A DNA stretch of 64,000 bases, taken from positions 24,977-88,976 of the forward strand of contig URTM01000007.1 in the NCBI GenBank assembly GCA_900550865.1, written 5' to 3'. This document shows, piece by piece, positions 1-8,643 of the stretch. Under the pieces are notes generated by a model. The model ran no database searches. It worked only from the letters and a program-made list of their open reading frames with translations, and had not been told where the DNA came from. Position 1 is the first letter of the stretch. Each line of letters opens with the position of its first letter. The position numbers and the translations under genes were made by a program. Origin of the DNA: an uncultured Dorea sp. Its GTDB lineage: Bacteria > Bacillota > Clostridia > Lachnospirales > Lachnospiraceae.

Positions 1-152
1 TCCACGTAATCCTTCACCAGGAAATACAGAAGTGATACCGGAATCATCAACACCAGATCCGATACAGTTACCGATACAAACGCTTTTATCATATCTGACG
101 CGCCCTGCTGTGAAAGGGCATATTTATGCATTAACTTTTCTTTCAGACTCAT
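1..152 (-). CDS. ABC transporter permease/ATP-binding protein, N-terminal fragment
   Basis: Only the first 50 codons lie in the window; the gene runs off the left edge. The visible part begins MSLKEKLMHKYALSQQG and continues into a hydrophobic stretch (VSDLVLMIPVSLLYFLV), which fits the first membrane helix of an ABC exporter half-transporter. It starts one base after the stop codon of the upstream ABC gene, and its ribosome binding site (GGAAGGTAGG) lies inside that gene's last codons, so the two are translationally coupled. The pair probably forms a heterodimeric exporter. The ATPase domain is not visible, so the family call rests on context and the first helix. Confidence 0.7.
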   Translation of the reverse strand, partial: MSLKEKLMHKYALSQQGASDMIKAFVSVTVSDLVLMIPVSLLYFLVKDYV

Positions 153-153
153 A

Positions 154-1944
154 CTATACACCTACCTTCCAGCATACGGATTTATTGTATTCTTCCCACA
201 TATGAGCATACATACCATCTTTTTTTTCCAGATCTTCATGCTTTCCGGTCTGACAGATCTCGCCGTCTTTCAGTACGAAGATTCTGTCTGCATTCTTAAC
301 CGAAGACAATCTGTGTGCGATCATGATAACCGTCTTTCCTTCGGAAAGTCTGCTAAATGCTGCCTGTACCTTTGCTTCATTATCCGGATCAGCAAATGCG
401 GTGGCCTCATCCAGGATCAGTATCGGTGCGTTCTTCAACATCGCTCTTGCAATGGAAATGCGCTGTGCCTCTCCTCCTGACAGGTAGGTGCCCTTCGAAC
501 CGATCACAGTATCAATCCCTTCCGGAAGTTTCTCGATAATATCTTCGCACTGGGCATTCTTAAGTGCTTCCAGTACTTCCTCCCGTGTTGCATCTTTTTT
601 GCCCATACGGACATTTTCAAAGATCGACATCTTCAAAAGCCTGCTGTCCTGGAAGACAAAAGATACCGTATCCATCAGATCTTTCTGACTGATGTTCTTA
701 ACATCTGCGCCACCGATTTTTATGCTTCCTTCCGTTGCGTCCGCAAATCTGGCGATCAGACGTACCAGTGTGGTTTTACCACCGCCGGACGGACCGACAA
801 ATGCAACCTGCTCTCCGACACCAATCTGCAGATTGATATTATGTAACGCATCCTTTGATGCTCCCTTATAACGGAATGATACATTTTCAAATGTAATCGA
901 AGTATCTGCCGGTGTTTCCTTTTTTTCTGTTTCTTTCAGTGGCTGCATTTCTAAGATACTGTCAATTCTTGAAAATGCATCTTCTACAACCATTGTATTT
1001 TCCCCTGCATACATCATCTTGGTCAGTGTCACTGTAATGATCGGTGTGATGATAATATAGAACAAAAGATTCAGTAAAAATGTACTGTCTGCAGTGCCGC
1101 TCTTTACGTTACCGAATAAATATGTCGCAGCAATCATGATCGCAAATATAGAATTGATCGCAACCGTATATCCCATCATCGGAATGCGCAGATCTTTTGT
1201 ATAGGAAATCGTCCATTTTTCATATTTTTTGATGGAATCACGGAATCTCTTGAATGAAAATACCGACTGTCCGAATGTCTTTACCACCGGAACCCCTCTT
1301 ACGTATTCCACTGCTTCACTGGACATTTCTTCCAGGGCATTCTGGTACTCTGCCATCTTCTTTTTCATGTTTTCGCCCATCATCATACTCATCACTGCAA
1401 ATGCGAGCACAACCGGGATCAGACACAACAGTCCCAGTTTCCAGTCAAATACCAGAAGTAACAATGCAAGGCCAACCGGTGTTGCATTTGCTACATATTT
1501 ATCCGGCAGCTGATGCGCAACGAATGTCTCTGTCGCTGCACTGGAATCATTTACAATCTTTCTTACCTTACCGCTTCCCTCATCGTCCATAAATCCAAGC
1601 GGAAGTGTCAGGATATGACGCATCAGTCTGGAACGCATATTGGCCTGAATGCGGAATGCTGCCAGATGGGAACAGATCAGTCCTCCTATGTAGATTGCCA
1701 TTGCAAGCAGTGCAAATCCCACTGCACTCCAGCCGTAAGTGGACAGATTCTCAGCCTTTCCATAATCCGGTGCAACCCGAAGCACTTCTTTGATCAGCCG
1801 CCATATAAAGTAAAATGGAACAAGTGCGACGAATGCACTGATTGCCGCAAGTATCCACGAAGCAACTGCCAGATACTTGTAGTTTCCGGCAAACTCAAAC
1901 AGCCGTTGAATGGATGACGGTTTTTTCTCTGTTTTTTTCGCCAT
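154..1944 (-). CDS. ABC transporter ATP-binding protein/permease (exporter half)
   Basis: 596 residues, full length for a fused membrane-ATPase exporter half. A six-helix membrane domain occupies about residues 20-330. The nucleotide-binding domain follows, with Walker A GPSGGGKTT near 386, signature LSGGEAQR near 489 and Walker B ILILDEATA near 511. It is a type IV exporter of the MsbA/CydCD/multidrug class; the substrate cannot be read from the sequence. A second half-transporter starts 1 bp downstream and a TetR regulator lies just upstream on the same strand, the usual layout of a drug- or lipid-responsive efflux operon. The start is supported by AAAGGAG about 9 bp upstream. Confidence 0.9.
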   Translation of the reverse strand: MAKKTEKKPSSIQRLFEFAGNYKYLAVASWILAAISAFVALVPFYFIWRLIKEVLRVAPDYGKAENLSTYGWSAVGFALLAMAIYIGGLICSHLAAFRIQANMRSRLMRHILTLPLGFMDDEGSGKVRKIVNDSSAATETFVAHQLPDKYVANATPVGLALLLLVFDWKLGLLCLIPVVLAFAVMSMMMGENMKKKMAEYQNALEEMSSEAVEYVRGVPVVKTFGQSVFSFKRFRDSIKKYEKWTISYTKDLRIPMMGYTVAINSIFAIMIAATYLFGNVKSGTADSTFLLNLLFYIIITPIITVTLTKMMYAGENTMVVEDAFSRIDSILEMQPLKETEKKETPADTSITFENVSFRYKGASKDALHNINLQIGVGEQVAFVGPSGGGKTTLVRLIARFADATEGSIKIGGADVKNISQKDLMDTVSFVFQDSRLLKMSIFENVRMGKKDATREEVLEALKNAQCEDIIEKLPEGIDTVIGSKGTYLSGGEAQRISIARAMLKNAPILILDEATAFADPDNEAKVQAAFSRLSEGKTVIMIAHRLSSVKNADRIFVLKDGEICQTGKHEDLEKKDGMYAHMWEEYNKSVCWKVGV

Positions 1945-1976
1945 AGAACTTCACTCCTTTATCTCATTTCATCATA

Positions 1977-2006
1977 GTTATAACGTAATATAACTGCTGT
2001 TACGTT
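1977..2006. promoter_or_regulatory. Inverted repeats upstream of the ABC exporter genes
   Basis: Two overlapping inverted repeats lie between the TetR gene and the exporter: GTTATA-N6-TATAAC (1977-1994) and AACGTAA-N11-TTACGTT (1982-2006). The half-sites GTTATA/TATAAC match the centre of the TetR-gene palindrome at 2808-2831. It is therefore inferred that the same repressor also binds here. A short palindrome in AT-rich DNA can arise by chance. Confidence 0.35.
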
Positions 2007-2160
2007 CAGTAAGTCCGAAGCATCTTTTGTAAGTTGCATCTAACCACAGGCGAAAATAATTGACTGCCAGTTACCTGTGCCTTCTATCACCATTTTTCAG
2101 CAGATGCACAGTAACACTATAGCAGTCTGTTTATTTTCTTTTTCAAGACCAATGATACAC

Positions 2161-2790
2161 CTATGATTCACAGCCTTCTTTGTATATAATGTCCCATCCG
2201 GCACTGTGATATTTTTCCAGCATGACCACGTATTCTGCCGCCTCTTCTTTCGACATATCATGTCTTACTACTTCGAAAAAGCTCTCAAACAATGCCTTAT
2301 TCATAATGTGCATGAAGTTTTTCGTAACCGGTTTTCCTCCTTTAAAATGAAGTCCGGTTGCTTCCATGAACTTATATGTATATTCCGTCTCGATATCCAC
2401 CAGATGTTCTACAAAATTCTGGAACTTTGTTCCATAGGAACCATTCACCAGAAGTTTGAACTCTTCGAAATGCTCATACATATATTCCACCAGCATCTCC
2501 ATCCCCTGCTGTGCGAAATCATCTAACTGTTCCGCCTGCTTCTCCGGGTCTGTTGCATGGAATCTCTCCTGCACACTTACGAACTTCTCCGTAAATTCTC
2601 TCGCTGCCGGTTCTACGATAGCGGAAAATAGTCCTTCTTTTCCACCGTAACGCGAATAGATCGAACCTGTCGTTGTATCCGCTTCCGCTGCGATCGTTCT
2701 GAGCGATGCATCCACATATCCTTTCTCCAGAAATTCTTTTTTTGCACATGTTTCTATCTTTTCCGAAACACCTTCTACCTGTTTAGACAC
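2161..2790 (-). CDS. TetR/AcrR family transcriptional regulator
   Basis: 209 residues. The N-terminal helix-turn-helix of TetR proteins is clear (about residues 10-56, including TTTGSIYSRYGGKEGLF), followed by a helical ligand-binding domain without a recognisable substrate signature. The start is a GTG preceded by GGAGGT. A 24-bp perfect palindrome lies 18 bp upstream of the start, as expected for autorepression. It precedes the two-gene ABC exporter on the same strand, separated by 216 bp, so it probably controls the exporter. The inducer is unknown. Confidence 0.9.
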   Translation of the reverse strand: MSKQVEGVSEKIETCAKKEFLEKGYVDASLRTIAAEADTTTGSIYSRYGGKEGLFSAIVEPAAREFTEKFVSVQERFHATDPEKQAEQLDDFAQQGMEMLVEYMYEHFEEFKLLVNGSYGTKFQNFVEHLVDIETEYTYKFMEATGLHFKGGKPVTKNFMHIMNKALFESFFEVVRHDMSKEEAAEYVVMLEKYHSAGWDIIYKEGCES

Positions 2791-2807
2791 TTGTACCTCC
2801 TAATCTG

Positions 2808-2831
2808 TAACAGTGTTATATAACACTGTTA
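2808..2831. promoter_or_regulatory. 24-bp perfect palindrome, probable TetR operator
   Basis: The sequence is an exact inverted repeat of 24 bp centred between 2819 and 2820, with half-site TAACAGTGTTAT. It lies immediately upstream of the ribosome binding site of the TetR gene. TetR-family dimers typically bind such palindromes in their own promoter. Assignment to this regulator is by position. Confidence 0.75.
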
Positions 2832-3000
2832 TAAGTATATTTTTTTGTATGTTTGATGTCAATATGGCGGAACGTAAATTCCATCTATTGATATATTTTC
2901 TCATCACAAAGGCTTTTGTAATTAAAGCTCTTACAAATCACCGATTTTTTCTCTCTGAATATACTATAAACCATAGAACATATTTCATCTGGAGGATCTT

Positions 3001-4080
3001 ATGAAAAAGCGTATCACCGCACTTCTTTTACTTCTTACACTATCTGTTACTTCACTCTTTGCATGTACATCAGCTGACAAATCGGAATCCACATCAAATA
3101 AATCGGCTAAAACAGCTAAATCCACCAGCGATAAAAAGCAGGAACTGACTCCTGTCACATTGAACGAAGTTGCACATTCCATCTTCTACGCTCCGATGTA
3201 TGTGGCAATTGAAAAAGGATATTTCTCCAATGAAGGAATCGCTCTTTCGCTTGTGACCGGTTTTGGAGCCGACAAAACTATGACGGCTGTCCTCTCCGGA
3301 ACTGCCGACATCGGCTTTATGGGTTCAGAGGCTTCGGTCTATACCTATAACGAGGGCGCGAATGATTATGTTGTAAACTTCGCACAGCTCACCCAGCGTG
3401 CCGGAAACTTCCTTGTTGCCAGAGAAGATATCAAGGATTTCAAATGGGAAGATCTGAAAGGCAAGAAAGTCATTGGAGGCAGAAAAGGCGGCATGCCTGA
3501 AATGGTATTTGAGTATATCTTAAAGCAGAACCAGATTGATCCAGCTTCAGACCTTACAATTGACCAGAACATTGATTTCGGTTCTACGGCTGCTGCTTTC
3601 GCAGAAGATAAATCCGACTATGACTATACGGTAGAATTCGAACCAGGTGCAACCAACCTCGAGAAACAGGGGAAAGGGTACGTTGTAGCTTCTCTCGGAA
3701 CAGACAGCGGCTATGTTCCATATACTGCATTCTCTGCAAAGAAGAGTTACATTGATAAGCATCCGGAAGTCATCCAGGGATTCACCAATGCACTGCAAAA
3801 AGGCATGGACTATGTGGCATCACACACACCGGAAGACATTGCTCAGGCAATCGCTCCACAGTTTAAAGAAACCACACTGGATACGATCACAACCATCGTT
3901 TCCCGTTACTATGAACAGGATACATGGAAAAAAGATCTGATTTTCCGGCAGGAAAGCTTTGATCTTCTTCAGGATATCTTAGAAGACGCAGGCGAACTGA
4001 AAGAACGCGCGCCTTACAAAGATCTCGTAACTACCACTTATGCAGAAAAGGCCGTTAAAGATACCGAAGCTTCTAACTAA
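3001..4080 (+). CDS. ABC transporter substrate-binding lipoprotein (NMT1/SsuA-like)
   Basis: 359 residues. A lipoprotein signal peptide ends in LFAC, so Cys22 would be lipidated, and a Ser/Lys-rich tether follows. The mature part (from about residue 50, TPVTLNEVAHSIFYAPMYVA) matches the NMT1/SsuA/ThiY-type periplasmic-binding fold that delivers sulfonates, nitrate, taurine, thiamine-precursor pyrimidines or similar small molecules. The ribosome binding site is GGAGG, 6 bp before ATG. No permease or ATPase gene adjoins it, which is unusual: such proteins are normally encoded beside their transporter. It is transcribed alone and ends in a strong hairpin. The ligand cannot be deduced. Confidence 0.85.
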   Translation: MKKRITALLLLLTLSVTSLFACTSADKSESTSNKSAKTAKSTSDKKQELTPVTLNEVAHSIFYAPMYVAIEKGYFSNEGIALSLVTGFGADKTMTAVLSGTADIGFMGSEASVYTYNEGANDYVVNFAQLTQRAGNFLVAREDIKDFKWEDLKGKKVIGGRKGGMPEMVFEYILKQNQIDPASDLTIDQNIDFGSTAAAFAEDKSDYDYTVEFEPGATNLEKQGKGYVVASLGTDSGYVPYTAFSAKKSYIDKHPEVIQGFTNALQKGMDYVASHTPEDIAQAIAPQFKETTLDTITTIVSRYYEQDTWKKDLIFRQESFDLLQDILEDAGELKERAPYKDLVTTTYAEKAVKDTEASN

Positions 4081-4094
4081 TACAGAACAACTAA

Positions 4095-4137
4095 AAAATA
4101 ATGCTGCAAACACTTCGCAGTTTTGCAGCATTATTTT
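4095..4137. terminator. Bidirectional hairpin terminator
   Basis: A perfect 16-bp inverted repeat (4095-4110 and 4122-4137, core ATGCTGCAAA) encloses an 11-base loop and is flanked by A and T runs on the two sides. It can end transcription of the substrate-binding protein gene (plus) and of the CarD-like gene (minus). Confidence 0.85.
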
Positions 4138-4196
4138 AATTATCATATATTCGCAAGAACCTGCCAACAGCAGTTCCTGTCTCCTTATATATCTGT

Positions 4197-4700
4197 CTAC
4201 ACCAACTCCGCATCCAGATACTCTTTCACATACCCGCTGACTTTATCCCTCGGGATCTCCATCACTACTGCCAGTTCTCCGTACAGGAATTTTTCGGCAC
4301 TGGACATATATCTCTCGTCTACGTTGATCGTCTTTTTTCCAGCCAGTAATCGCTTCTTATTCCTTCCGTATGAAGTCTTGATCAGTGAGATCCATTCCCT
4401 GCACTGATTGTGTAACAACGCATTTTTGTACATTCCTTCTCTCTGCTTTTCATTCGTCACGCCGATTGTGTCAATCTCCGGCATCTCTTTGATCAGCTTC
4501 TCTGCCTCATCTCTTGTGATCAGCTGTCTGATCTGATCCCTCTTGTTGTCGACCGGTGTGTATACCGTTCCACCTGCATCATATACCGGTTTTAACGTAT
4601 AATACTCTTTGTCCGAACTGCCCATGTCAATCTTACCAATATTTACTACTTCACAGACGCCCTCCTTATAATGCGCCACATAATCTCCTATTTTGAACAT
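4197..4700 (-). CDS. CarD-like/TRCF RNA-polymerase-interacting domain regulator
   Basis: 167 residues. The N-terminal segment (MFKIGDYVAHYKEGVCEVVNIG, residues 1-22, continuing to about 60) is the CarD/TRCF RNA-polymerase interaction domain, a small beta barrel that contacts the polymerase beta subunit. The C-terminal part is helical, as in CarD proteins that bind promoter DNA upstream of the -10 element. The start has a strong AGGAGG 5 bp upstream. The gene is monocistronic, converging with the substrate-binding protein gene. In Clostridia several CarD-like paralogs occur and their targets are mostly unknown. Confidence 0.85.
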   Translation of the reverse strand: MFKIGDYVAHYKEGVCEVVNIGKIDMGSSDKEYYTLKPVYDAGGTVYTPVDNKRDQIRQLITRDEAEKLIKEMPEIDTIGVTNEKQREGMYKNALLHNQCREWISLIKTSYGRNKKRLLAGKKTINVDERYMSSAEKFLYGELAVVMEIPRDKVSGYVKEYLDAELV

Positions 4701-4963
4701 TTTTGCCTCCTGTTCTAAAAGCTTCTCTCATGGTAACCTGCAGATGTATGACAACGCTAAAATAGCGCACAATCCGAAGTTATATCGAACTGCACGCCAT
4801 TTTTTCTGGTATCGTATTATGAAATTTGTAAACGCGCTGACATAAACTCTTGATATACTTATCATATCACAACCATTTTTGCGATGTAAGAATTTTTTTA
4901 AGAATTTCTCTCAAAAACACCCATACACCCACAAATTCACCAATATTTTCCTTTATATCAGTA

Positions 4964-6784
4964 TCAGCCAACGTGAAATTTTTTATGCATTTCTTCTTTA
5001 AATTCTTTTCTTTTGAACAGGATAAGCCCGATCATCAGCAAGAAACTACAGCCGATGCAGATAACAGACGGTGTCCTATACCGGACCACACCTGTCAGAA
5101 GCAATACCAGCGGCAGTATCATAGAATACACCGATGCCATTACATAATAGATCATATACTCTCTTGGTGATAATGACCGTATTCTGGATATGATCAGCAT
5201 TACGACCTGGATCAACAGGCAGATATCCGGGATCCCGATATTTACCGACCATCCCCTCCATCCGGTTCCCAGATCCCACAACACGCAGATGGCAGACATG
5301 ATCAGGAGCTGCCAAGCCGCATTCTTAAGCAGATTGAACCGCTTCACATACCCAACTGCCATCGTAAGCCACATCGTTGCACATCCGGCCGCCACGAATA
5401 CCGACCAGTGCACGCCTGGAGATATGATGATATCTGTCATCATACTGATCACAATTGCTGCAATACAGCAGAATGTAAATATCTGCAATACTTTCTTTCC
5501 TTCATAGTTCGGTCTTGCATCCTTCGGGAAATCCGATTCTGCCACCGTGACCGATGCGCCAAGCTCTTTCAGTATCCGGTAGAAATTCCGCTGGATATTC
5601 GTACTGTCGTATCGTGATGTGAAGCTGAGCGAAAGCGTATCTTTAAAAGAACAGATGCACAATTCTGTCCGGTTCGTACTGGTGTACACACCGAATTTTT
5701 CGATATATTCTGCATAATCCTCCGGCATCTTCACCACGCTCATATTGGAAAGTACTGCCGTCACTTCCTGTTCCGCCATCTTGGCTCCCGCACGGATGCA
5801 TCGGTTCTTAAGCTCCAATGGTGCCCATTTTAAGATCTTGTGCTTTTCCATTGCGATCAGTTCATTCATCCGTCCTGCCATATGTTCTTTGGACAGATTC
5901 TCCTGAAAATATATTTTTACTGCTTCCAGCACATCTTCAAAGGAATCTTTTCCCTCTCCGAACTGATACCCCGGTTCTATATAGCCGAAGAAATTCAGCA
6001 TCGAATCCGACGGGAAAATCTTTCTCAAATTCACCGGAACCATCAGGATGACCGGCTTTTTTTCCTGCATCCGGCTCATCTCTTCATGGATCGCACAGAT
6101 AAATGCCGCAGTCAGAAGCACTGACATGGAGACACCTTTTTCCCTGGCTATCCCCAACAGTTCTTTTACCGACATAGCAGCTTCATTGATCTGCAGTTCT
6201 TCGTATCCTTTTCCGCTCTTTTTAATCTGGAACGCCTTGCTCTTCTTCTGTTTCTTTCTTGGAAAATCCGGATCGTAATAACGGCTGAAGCTGTCATCCT
6301 CCTGATCCTTTACCGTCAGATACTGGTCTGACAATTCAACCGATTCAAGCTCTTCCTTATGAACCAGATGCAGATAATTCTTCACCAGCTCCCGCAAGAA
6401 TTCCGTCGCACCGGTTCCATCAGTCAGTGCATGAAATACTTCAAAATTAATCCGTCTCTTATAATATGTAACTTCAAATAAGAGTGTCTTCTTATCTCTT
6501 ACATACAAGCTGCTGCAAGGCTCTTTATATTCCGCTCTTACTACCGGTCTTAATTCGCTTTTCTCCAGATAGTGCCAGAACAGGCCTTTTCTCATGACCG
6601 ATAAGAATACAGGATATTTTTCGATCGTCTGATTCAGTGCCTCCTGCAGGACACTTTCTTCTACGTCTTCCTTTAGCTCGCAATAGAACCGGAATACTCT
6701 GGTATCTTTCGGGCTGCTGGCTGCCGAAAATAACTTCGCCGCATTATCCAGACTTCTCCAGTAAGCACGTTTTTGTTCAAACAC
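4964..6784 (-). CDS. Condensation-like acyltransferase with C-terminal membrane domain (DUF6320 type)
   Basis: About 606 residues with the chosen GTG start, which has AAGGGGGA 8 bp upstream; an in-frame ATG at 6838 overlaps the hydrolase and has no good binding site. Residues 1 to about 420 resemble the condensation/alcohol-acetyltransferase fold, and the motif HALTDG fits the catalytic HxxxDG. The C-terminal 180 residues hold about six hydrophobic helices and match what I recall as DUF6320. It lies directly downstream of an alpha/beta hydrolase, and the two probably act in one pathway that transfers or removes an acyl group at the membrane. The substrate is unknown. Confidence 0.7.
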   Translation of the reverse strand: MFEQKRAYWRSLDNAAKLFSAASSPKDTRVFRFYCELKEDVEESVLQEALNQTIEKYPVFLSVMRKGLFWHYLEKSELRPVVRAEYKEPCSSLYVRDKKTLLFEVTYYKRRINFEVFHALTDGTGATEFLRELVKNYLHLVHKEELESVELSDQYLTVKDQEDDSFSRYYDPDFPRKKQKKSKAFQIKKSGKGYEELQINEAAMSVKELLGIAREKGVSMSVLLTAAFICAIHEEMSRMQEKKPVILMVPVNLRKIFPSDSMLNFFGYIEPGYQFGEGKDSFEDVLEAVKIYFQENLSKEHMAGRMNELIAMEKHKILKWAPLELKNRCIRAGAKMAEQEVTAVLSNMSVVKMPEDYAEYIEKFGVYTSTNRTELCICSFKDTLSLSFTSRYDSTNIQRNFYRILKELGASVTVAESDFPKDARPNYEGKKVLQIFTFCCIAAIVISMMTDIIISPGVHWSVFVAAGCATMWLTMAVGYVKRFNLLKNAAWQLLIMSAICVLWDLGTGWRGWSVNIGIPDICLLIQVVMLIISRIRSLSPREYMIYYVMASVYSMILPLVLLLTGVVRYRTPSVICIGCSFLLMIGLILFKRKEFKEEMHKKFHVG

Positions 6785-6812
6785 TGCTTTTTCCCCCTTA
6801 TCTCTCCCGCTA

Positions 6813-7775
6813 CTATTCACCGTCTGCCAAATCTGCATTTCTTCCGCTTTCCGTCCATGTATAGCTGCTCAGGAAACGATTAATAATCGCAAAACTTTCC
6901 TGCACATGGTAATATTTTACTCCCAGTGCAAAAAATCCATGAAGCGCATCCTGAATCCGGTGAACCTCCACCCGATTGCCCGCCTCTTTCAGACGTCTTC
7001 CATACTCTTCTCCCTCATCTCTGAGCGGATCACACTCTGCCGTTAAGATCAGTGTATCCGGCTGGTTGCTGTAATCCGTCTCCATCAGCGGTGCAAGATA
7101 TTTACTCTTCTTGTCTTCCTCTGCCGAAGCATAAAAGTTAATATAATCCCGCATCTTTCCTGCTGTCAGAAGATATTCCGTCCCGTAACGTCTGACCGAC
7201 AGATACGGGGAATTCTCACTGTAATCATTATTTACCGCCGGGTAGATCAGAATCTGTCTCTTTGGCAGAAATTCTCCCTGGTCTCTTGCCATCAGCGAAA
7301 CAGCCGCTGCCAGATTTCCGCCTGCGCTGTCTCCGATCAATGTGATCTTATCCGGATCGGTATTCAGGATAAAACGGTTCGTAAACATAGCCTTTGCCGC
7401 CATATAGCAGTCATAGAAACCAATCGGAAATGGATATTCCGGCGCCAGTCTGTATTCTACCGATACCACGATATGCTCCGTTGCCGATGCCAGACGGGCA
7501 CAGATTCTTTCATAATTATCAATACTTTCCGTTACCCATCCGCCTCCGTGAAAGAACAGAAATACCGGCAGATCATCCTCCATCTTCTCTCCCGGAAGGA
7601 ATATCCGCACCGGAATCTGATGATCCCCGTTATAGATCTTATAATCAATTGTCTTATGAAAAATCTTCATCGGATCAATTGCTTTTAAATTCGCCAAATG
7701 CCTCGAAGCCTCCACTTCGATGCCGTCAAAAGACAGTGCTTTTAACACTCTTCTCATTGATTTGTTAATCGCCAT
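6813..7775 (-). CDS. Alpha/beta hydrolase, hormone-sensitive-lipase (esterase) family
   Basis: 320 residues, normal length for the family. The oxyanion-hole motif HGGGWV (about residue 95) and the nucleophile elbow GDSAGGN (about 168) are intact. The acid and base are probably in TAECDPLRDEG (Asp, about 247) and the LHGFF segment (His, about 284). Together these give a complete Ser-Asp-His triad for carboxylester hydrolysis; no signal peptide is present, so the enzyme is cytoplasmic. The condensation-like membrane protein gene starts 28 bp downstream of its stop, which suggests co-transcription and a shared acyl substrate. Specificity is unknown. Confidence 0.85.
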   Translation of the reverse strand: MAINKSMRRVLKALSFDGIEVEASRHLANLKAIDPMKIFHKTIDYKIYNGDHQIPVRIFLPGEKMEDDLPVFLFFHGGGWVTESIDNYERICARLASATEHIVVSVEYRLAPEYPFPIGFYDCYMAAKAMFTNRFILNTDPDKITLIGDSAGGNLAAAVSLMARDQGEFLPKRQILIYPAVNNDYSENSPYLSVRRYGTEYLLTAGKMRDYINFYASAEEDKKSKYLAPLMETDYSNQPDTLILTAECDPLRDEGEEYGRRLKEAGNRVEVHRIQDALHGFFALGVKYYHVQESFAIINRFLSSYTWTESGRNADLADGE

Positions 7776-7813
7776 ATTACTTCCTTTATCATTATCTTTT
7801 CTTACTTATTCTT

Positions 7814-8551
7814 TTACCTGATATATCCTTCTTCGTATGCTTTCGCCTTATTAAATGCATATAATTCTGCAAATGTCGCCTGTTTGTATGGTGATGCATA
7901 AAAGATTCCCACCATTCCACAGGTAATAACCGTAAGAAGATCCCATCCAAGGAATGACAGATCTAGAATGAATGTCTCCATCTTCTGTCCTTCCATCATA
8001 CGCTTGCTAATCTGGAATGCTTCTTTTCTGTCCATTCCCGGGTTCTCTGCAAGAATATACGGGATCATCAGGTATTCATAATGCTTTACGATTCCTGGAA
8101 CCACCAGCAGTAACGTCCATAAGGATGTAAACAATTCTCTCAGGAACATTGTCAGTACAATATTCACATAATGTCCGGAACGGAATGTATCAAACATCGT
8201 TCCAACCGTTGGATTCTCTGTCTTATTCAGCACGAAGAAACGTTTTCCACCTACTTCCAGAAGATTTCCCACGAAGATCTTCAATGCCCATATTACGATG
8301 ATAAATATGATTGCTGCCATTGCAACCGCAAGTCCTGCAAATGGGAATCTCCATCCATAATGATATGAGAACGAGAATCCATCACCCCCATACAAACGGT
8401 TCTGCGAAGCGCCGCTTCCTGCCCTTCCTCCATTTACACCGCTAAGTCCTGTGATGATTCCCATGATCACTGCCACAGCCACACATGCCCAGTAGTTCTT
8501 CTTAAATGCAACCTTACCATTTGTTTTCAGTCTTTCTCTTGTCCAGTTCAT
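7814..8551 (-). CDS. DUF975 family integral membrane protein
   Basis: 245 residues. The N-terminus (MNWTRERLKTNGKVAFKKNYW) is typical of DUF975 proteins, followed by about five hydrophobic segments and a Gly/Ser-rich extracellular or cytoplasmic loop near residues 42-65. The family is common in Firmicutes and has no assigned function. AGGAGG precedes the start by 7 bp. It stands between the ABC-F gene and the hydrolase gene, with 38 bp to the latter, so it may be read through into that unit. Confidence 0.8.
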   Translation of the reverse strand: MNWTRERLKTNGKVAFKKNYWACVAVAVIMGIITGLSGVNGGRAGSGASQNRLYGGDGFSFSYHYGWRFPFAGLAVAMAAIIFIIVIWALKIFVGNLLEVGGKRFFVLNKTENPTVGTMFDTFRSGHYVNIVLTMFLRELFTSLWTLLLVVPGIVKHYEYLMIPYILAENPGMDRKEAFQISKRMMEGQKMETFILDLSFLGWDLLTVITCGMVGIFYASPYKQATFAELYAFNKAKAYEEGYIR

Positions 8552-8643
8552 GTCATGTCCTCCTTGTCTGTTCTTTTGTTACATCTGTCTCTTATGTCCA
8601 TTTTGTTTTCTACAACACGTTATTCTGTTCTTTCACACTATCC

